34,086 nucleotides of DNA from Synechococcales cyanobacterium S06 (GTDB lineage Bacteria > Cyanobacteriota > Cyanobacteriia > Cyanobacteriales > JAABRE01): positions 1 through 34,086 of the forward strand of contig JAABRE010000051.1 of the NCBI GenBank assembly GCA_011391125.1. The letters are read 5' to 3'. How positions within the stretch are numbered: the first letter of the stretch is position 1; every line of letters begins with the position of its first letter. This document shows, in pieces, positions 31,533-34,086 of this stretch. The translations under genes and the position numbers were made by a program. The notes below the pieces were generated by a model. That model was not told where the DNA came from and did no database searches. It saw nothing but the letters and a program-made list of their open reading frames with translations.

Positions 31533-34086
31533 TTAATCACTCTTTTTTTTACGCTGTTTTTTCTCAGGTTTTAATAATGGTGTATTTAAACTTTCATACA
31601 GGTTAAACAAAAACTCAATGCGGTTTAATTCGTTAACAAATGGTTGCGATCTATAGCATAAATCTACGGCTTTGTCAAGGTTTTGATGTGCTTTTATTAG
31701 GTCAGGTGGCATAGTTAAAGGGTCATATAAATCCGCTAAACTACTGTTAGGATATTTTGCCCTTATATCAAGCACATTTTGTGCGCAAGTTTCGACTTTT
31801 TGCCTTTGTTTATCACTAATATTATCGGGAAATGGGTAATTATTATAAACAATATCTTTAGAATAACGATAATCACTTTTTAACCTTCCACACACATATT
31901 TTACCCATGTTATGTGCATTTCTGAGGTTAAAATTCCGAATAAATAAAGAGTAGCATTCGGAATTAAAAAACAAAGATTACTGGTAATAATTTTTGATGA
32001 CATAAAACCGATAGGAATATATTTCCTTTTTTGAGAAGAGACACTTGGTACAAGTAAATAATCGGTTTCTGGTTGAGAAATATGACAGAATAAAGTGGGA
32101 ATATTGGCAAATTTACGCGTCGAAGCAGCTTTACTTTCTAACCTGAATTGTTTAACTTTTTCTACCCTTTTTAATACGAATGGTAAACTTTTTAATTCAC
32201 TAGGATTAATATTTACTAACCAAAGACAATAACGAGTATATCCATTAATAAATTCCTGTGCTCCTGTATAGGGTCTGATCCATTTTTCAGCTTGCGGTTC
32301 TTTCTTGATAAATTCTTCTTTTTCTACCTCGGTAAAAATAAAATTACCTCCATCAATTGGTTGATTCCCAAATTTTATTTCCGGTACATTAGAAAGAGGT
32401 TTATTGCGATTTAAAATGATTAAATCATTCCCTTCTGTTAAATAGGAATTAATGTTATTTACCTTCCTTTCTGTGGTTTCTCCTTTGATATTTTCGTAGT
32501 CAAAAAGACGCTTATTTTCTATATCTTGTAAACCAAAACCAATGATTACGCAATGCACCGCAGCGTTACCTTTCGCTTCATTTTGCCAGCTAAAAGTACG
32601 ATGGGCAAAATGGATTTTAACGTTATATTTTGTGTATAATTCCTGCCATAAAATTCCCACTTGTTCCCCCTGAGAAATGGAATTTGTACTCACAAAAGCG
32701 CATTTTATCTTAGTATTTTGGATAAATTGAGCAGCTTTAATATACCAGGCCGTTACATAATCTAAAACTCCCGCATTTTTCACCCCAGAAAATACCAATT
32801 CCATCTCTTTTTTCTGCTCTAAATTTTGCATTTGTTTCCCGACAAATGGCGGATTTCCTAATATGAAATCTACTTTCTCCCCTCTCCCCGTGGGAGAGGG
32901 GTTGGGGGTGAGGGCAAAACTCCCCTCACCCGTGGGAGATGGGTTGGGGGTGAGGGCAAAACTCCCCTCACCCGTGGGAGAGGGGTTGGGGGTGAGGGCA
33001 AAACTCCCCTCACCCGTGGGAGATGGGTTGGGGGTGAGGGCATCTACCCAATCAATCCTCAAAGCATTGCCATGAATAATTGTCGCGGATTTTTTCAGGG
33101 GTAATCTGACGAAATATTGACCAAATTCGTTACTTACTTTCAAATTCAGTTGGTGATCAATTAACCACATAGCCACTTCGGCGACTCTGACGGCAAATTC
33201 ATCATATTCAATGCCAAAAAATTGATCGACATCCACTTTAATAAACAATTTTACGTCAAGAAATTGCTCTTGTTTGTACAATTCCTGTAAAATTCTTATC
33301 TCTAATTCTCGTAATTCTCGATAGGTAATAATTAAAAAGTTACCACATCCACAAGCAGGATCAAGAAATTTTAATGAGGCAATTTTGTTATGAAATTCCT
33401 GTAATTTATTACGATTATTTTTAATCTTATTGAACTCATTATCTAAATCATCTAAAAACAGGGGTTTAATTACCTTTTGAATGTTTTTTTCCGAGGTATA
33501 ATGTGCTCCTAAATTGCGTCGTTGATTCGGATTCATTACTGCTTGAAACATTGAGCCAAATATGGCAGGTGAAATTTTACCCCAGTCTAATCCACAAGCT
33601 TTTAATAGCATTTCCCGCATTTCGGAATCAAAGGATGCAGGAGGTAAAACTTCCTCAAATAATTTACCATTTACATAGGGAAATTGTGCCAAATTTTCGT
33701 CTAAATTGGTTAATCTTTTCTCTTCTGACTGATTTAAAATATGGAAAATTAAGCTTAAATGTGCAGCTAAATCACTACCATCAGATTTAGTGTGTAAATC
33801 AAGATATTCTTGAAAAATGCCCTTGTTAAAAATACCGGTATCGTCCGCAAATAAACAGAATAATAAACGCACTAAATACACTTCTAATTCATGGCCAGTA
33901 TAACCGACTTTTTTGAGGCGATCGTGCAGTTCTCCCATTAATTCCGCTGCTTTTATATTAACAGGATCACCGTCTTGATAAATGCGCTTTTCATACCCCG
34001 CAATAAAGTCAAATAAATGGACATTGTTAATAAAATCTTTTAACTCAAATTCCGTGGTTTTATCTGTGTCTAAATCGTACAATTTA
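31533..34086 (-). CDS. MmeI-like type IIL restriction-modification enzyme, copy 2 (N-terminus outside window)
   Basis: At least 850 residues of a second MmeI-like enzyme, inverted relative to the gene at 3395, are present. The window edge removes about 110 N-terminal residues, including the D-X9-E-X-K nuclease site. Motif I is FLDPACGCGNF and motif IV is LGNPPFVG. Most of the spacer, methyltransferase and C-terminal helical parts match copy 1 closely. The recognition region (about 250 residues after FIFTEVEKEEF) differs much more: for example KSLPFVLKRVEKVKQF versus KKLKNISQRVENVKNL, and HISQPETDYLLVPSV versus ENRQPNSDYIIFPLL. This fits a different target sequence. A four-unit Pro-rich repeat (LTPNPSPTGEGSFA) is inserted just before motif IV. 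Confidence 0.87.
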   Translation of the reverse strand, partial: KLYDLDTDKTTEFELKDFINNVHLFDFIAGYEKRIYQDGDPVNIKAAELMGELHDRLKKVGYTGHELEVYLVRLLFCLFADDTGIFNKGIFQEYLDLHTKSDGSDLAAHLSLIFHILNQSEEKRLTNLDENLAQFPYVNGKLFEEVLPPASFDSEMREMLLKACGLDWGKISPAIFGSMFQAVMNPNQRRNLGAHYTSEKNIQKVIKPLFLDDLDNEFNKIKNNRNKLQEFHNKIASLKFLDPACGCGNFLIITYRELRELEIRILQELYKQEQFLDVKLFIKVDVDQFFGIEYDEFAVRVAEVAMWLIDHQLNLKVSNEFGQYFVRLPLKKSATIIHGNALRIDWVDALTPNPSPTGEGSFALTPNPSPTGEGSFALTPNPSPTGEGSFALTPNPSPTGRGEKVDFILGNPPFVGKQMQNLEQKKEMELVFSGVKNAGVLDYVTAWYIKAAQFIQNTKIKCAFVSTNSISQGEQVGILWQELYTKYNVKIHFAHRTFSWQNEAKGNAAVHCVIIGFGLQDIENKRLFDYENIKGETTERKVNNINSYLTEGNDLIILNRNKPLSNVPEIKFGNQPIDGGNFIFTEVEKEEFIKKEPQAEKWIRPYTGAQEFINGYTRYCLWLVNINPSELKSLPFVLKRVEKVKQFRLESKAASTRKFANIPTLFCHISQPETDYLLVPSVSSQKRKYIPIGFMSSKIITSNLCFLIPNATLYLFGILTSEMHITWVKYVCGRLKSDYRYSKDIVYNNYPFPDNISDKQRQKVETCAQNVLDIRAKYPNSSLADLYDPLTMPPDLIKAHQNLDKAVDLCYRSQPFVNELNRIEFLFNLYESLNTPLLKPEKKQRKKKSD
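32878..33041 (-). repeat. In-frame 42-bp tandem repeat in MmeI-like copy 2
   Basis: Four units with a 42-bp period each encode LTPNPSPTGEGSFA, with a GRGE variant ending the last. Every unit is itself a C-rich/G-rich palindrome (CCCCTCACCC against GGGTGAGGG). Units alternate between AGAGGGG and AGATGGG on the + strand, so the array is two copies of an 84-bp pair. The differing base is a third codon position (CCC/CCA, Pro), leaving the protein repeat identical. Confidence 0.9.

Noticed and set aside
32878-33041. CRISPR-like appearance of the regular repeats
   Set aside because: The units are directly contiguous with no unique spacers, and they are coding in a conserved gene.
32863-33075. An open frame on the + strand across the 42-bp array
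   Set aside because: It is only the complement of the repeat inside the MmeI-like gene; with a period divisible by three and no stops in the unit, any frame stays open.

Overview
The window is chromosomal DNA from a cyanobacterium. It is AT-rich, with more than a dozen HIP1 palindromes (GCGATCGC) spread through genes, and carries lineage-typical genes: Tab2-like protein, TxlA thioredoxin, a short Tat-type Rieske protein, DUF4058 and Uma2 proteins, a PEP-CTERM protein and an SLH protein. Base composition and gene set fit a unicellular Geminocystis/Cyanobacterium-like lineage, but I cannot name the species.

Layout. 1-832: the end of an IS630 element sits in a RelE/HigB-type toxin gene and leaves the antitoxin intact. 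1152-3155: ctaA and ctaB, heme A synthesis for cytochrome oxidase. 3395-6163: an MmeI-like single-chain restriction-modification enzyme. 6206-7214: a divergent pair, a NIL-domain 2x[4Fe-4S] ferredoxin and the membrane thioredoxin TxlA. 7232-9389: a two-gene unit resembling succinyl-CoA synthetase, with the phosphohistidine and other active-site signatures missing. 9657-14823: an unknown membrane protein, Tab2-like protein, pyrE, a small exported protein, then glutaredoxin and glutathione synthetase as a likely thiol unit.

15020-22178 is the accessory part: a Uma2 protein with a duplicated N-terminus, a PEP-CTERM protein, a frameshifted IS200/IS605 tnpB element, a truncated transglutaminase, an SLH protein followed by a decayed copy of its leader, a small secreted protein, and two tandem MITEs whose ends match the IS630 end at the left of the window. 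22179-31486 is mostly housekeeping: a class III nucleotide cyclase, AEC transporter, Rieske protein, a TgpA-like membrane protein that has lost two of three catalytic residues, a b-type cytochrome, a small conserved protein, gltD and a DUF4058 protein. 31533-34086 is a second MmeI-like gene, inverted relative to the first and cut by the window edge.

The strongest unusual signal is the MmeI-like pair. The two paralogs face each other about 25 kb apart. They differ most in the target-recognition region. Each carries a different palindromic repeat, read in frame, in the same loop just before the catalytic NPPF motif. In the second copy that repeat is a four-unit, 42-bp array. No tRNA, rRNA or CRISPR array was seen.
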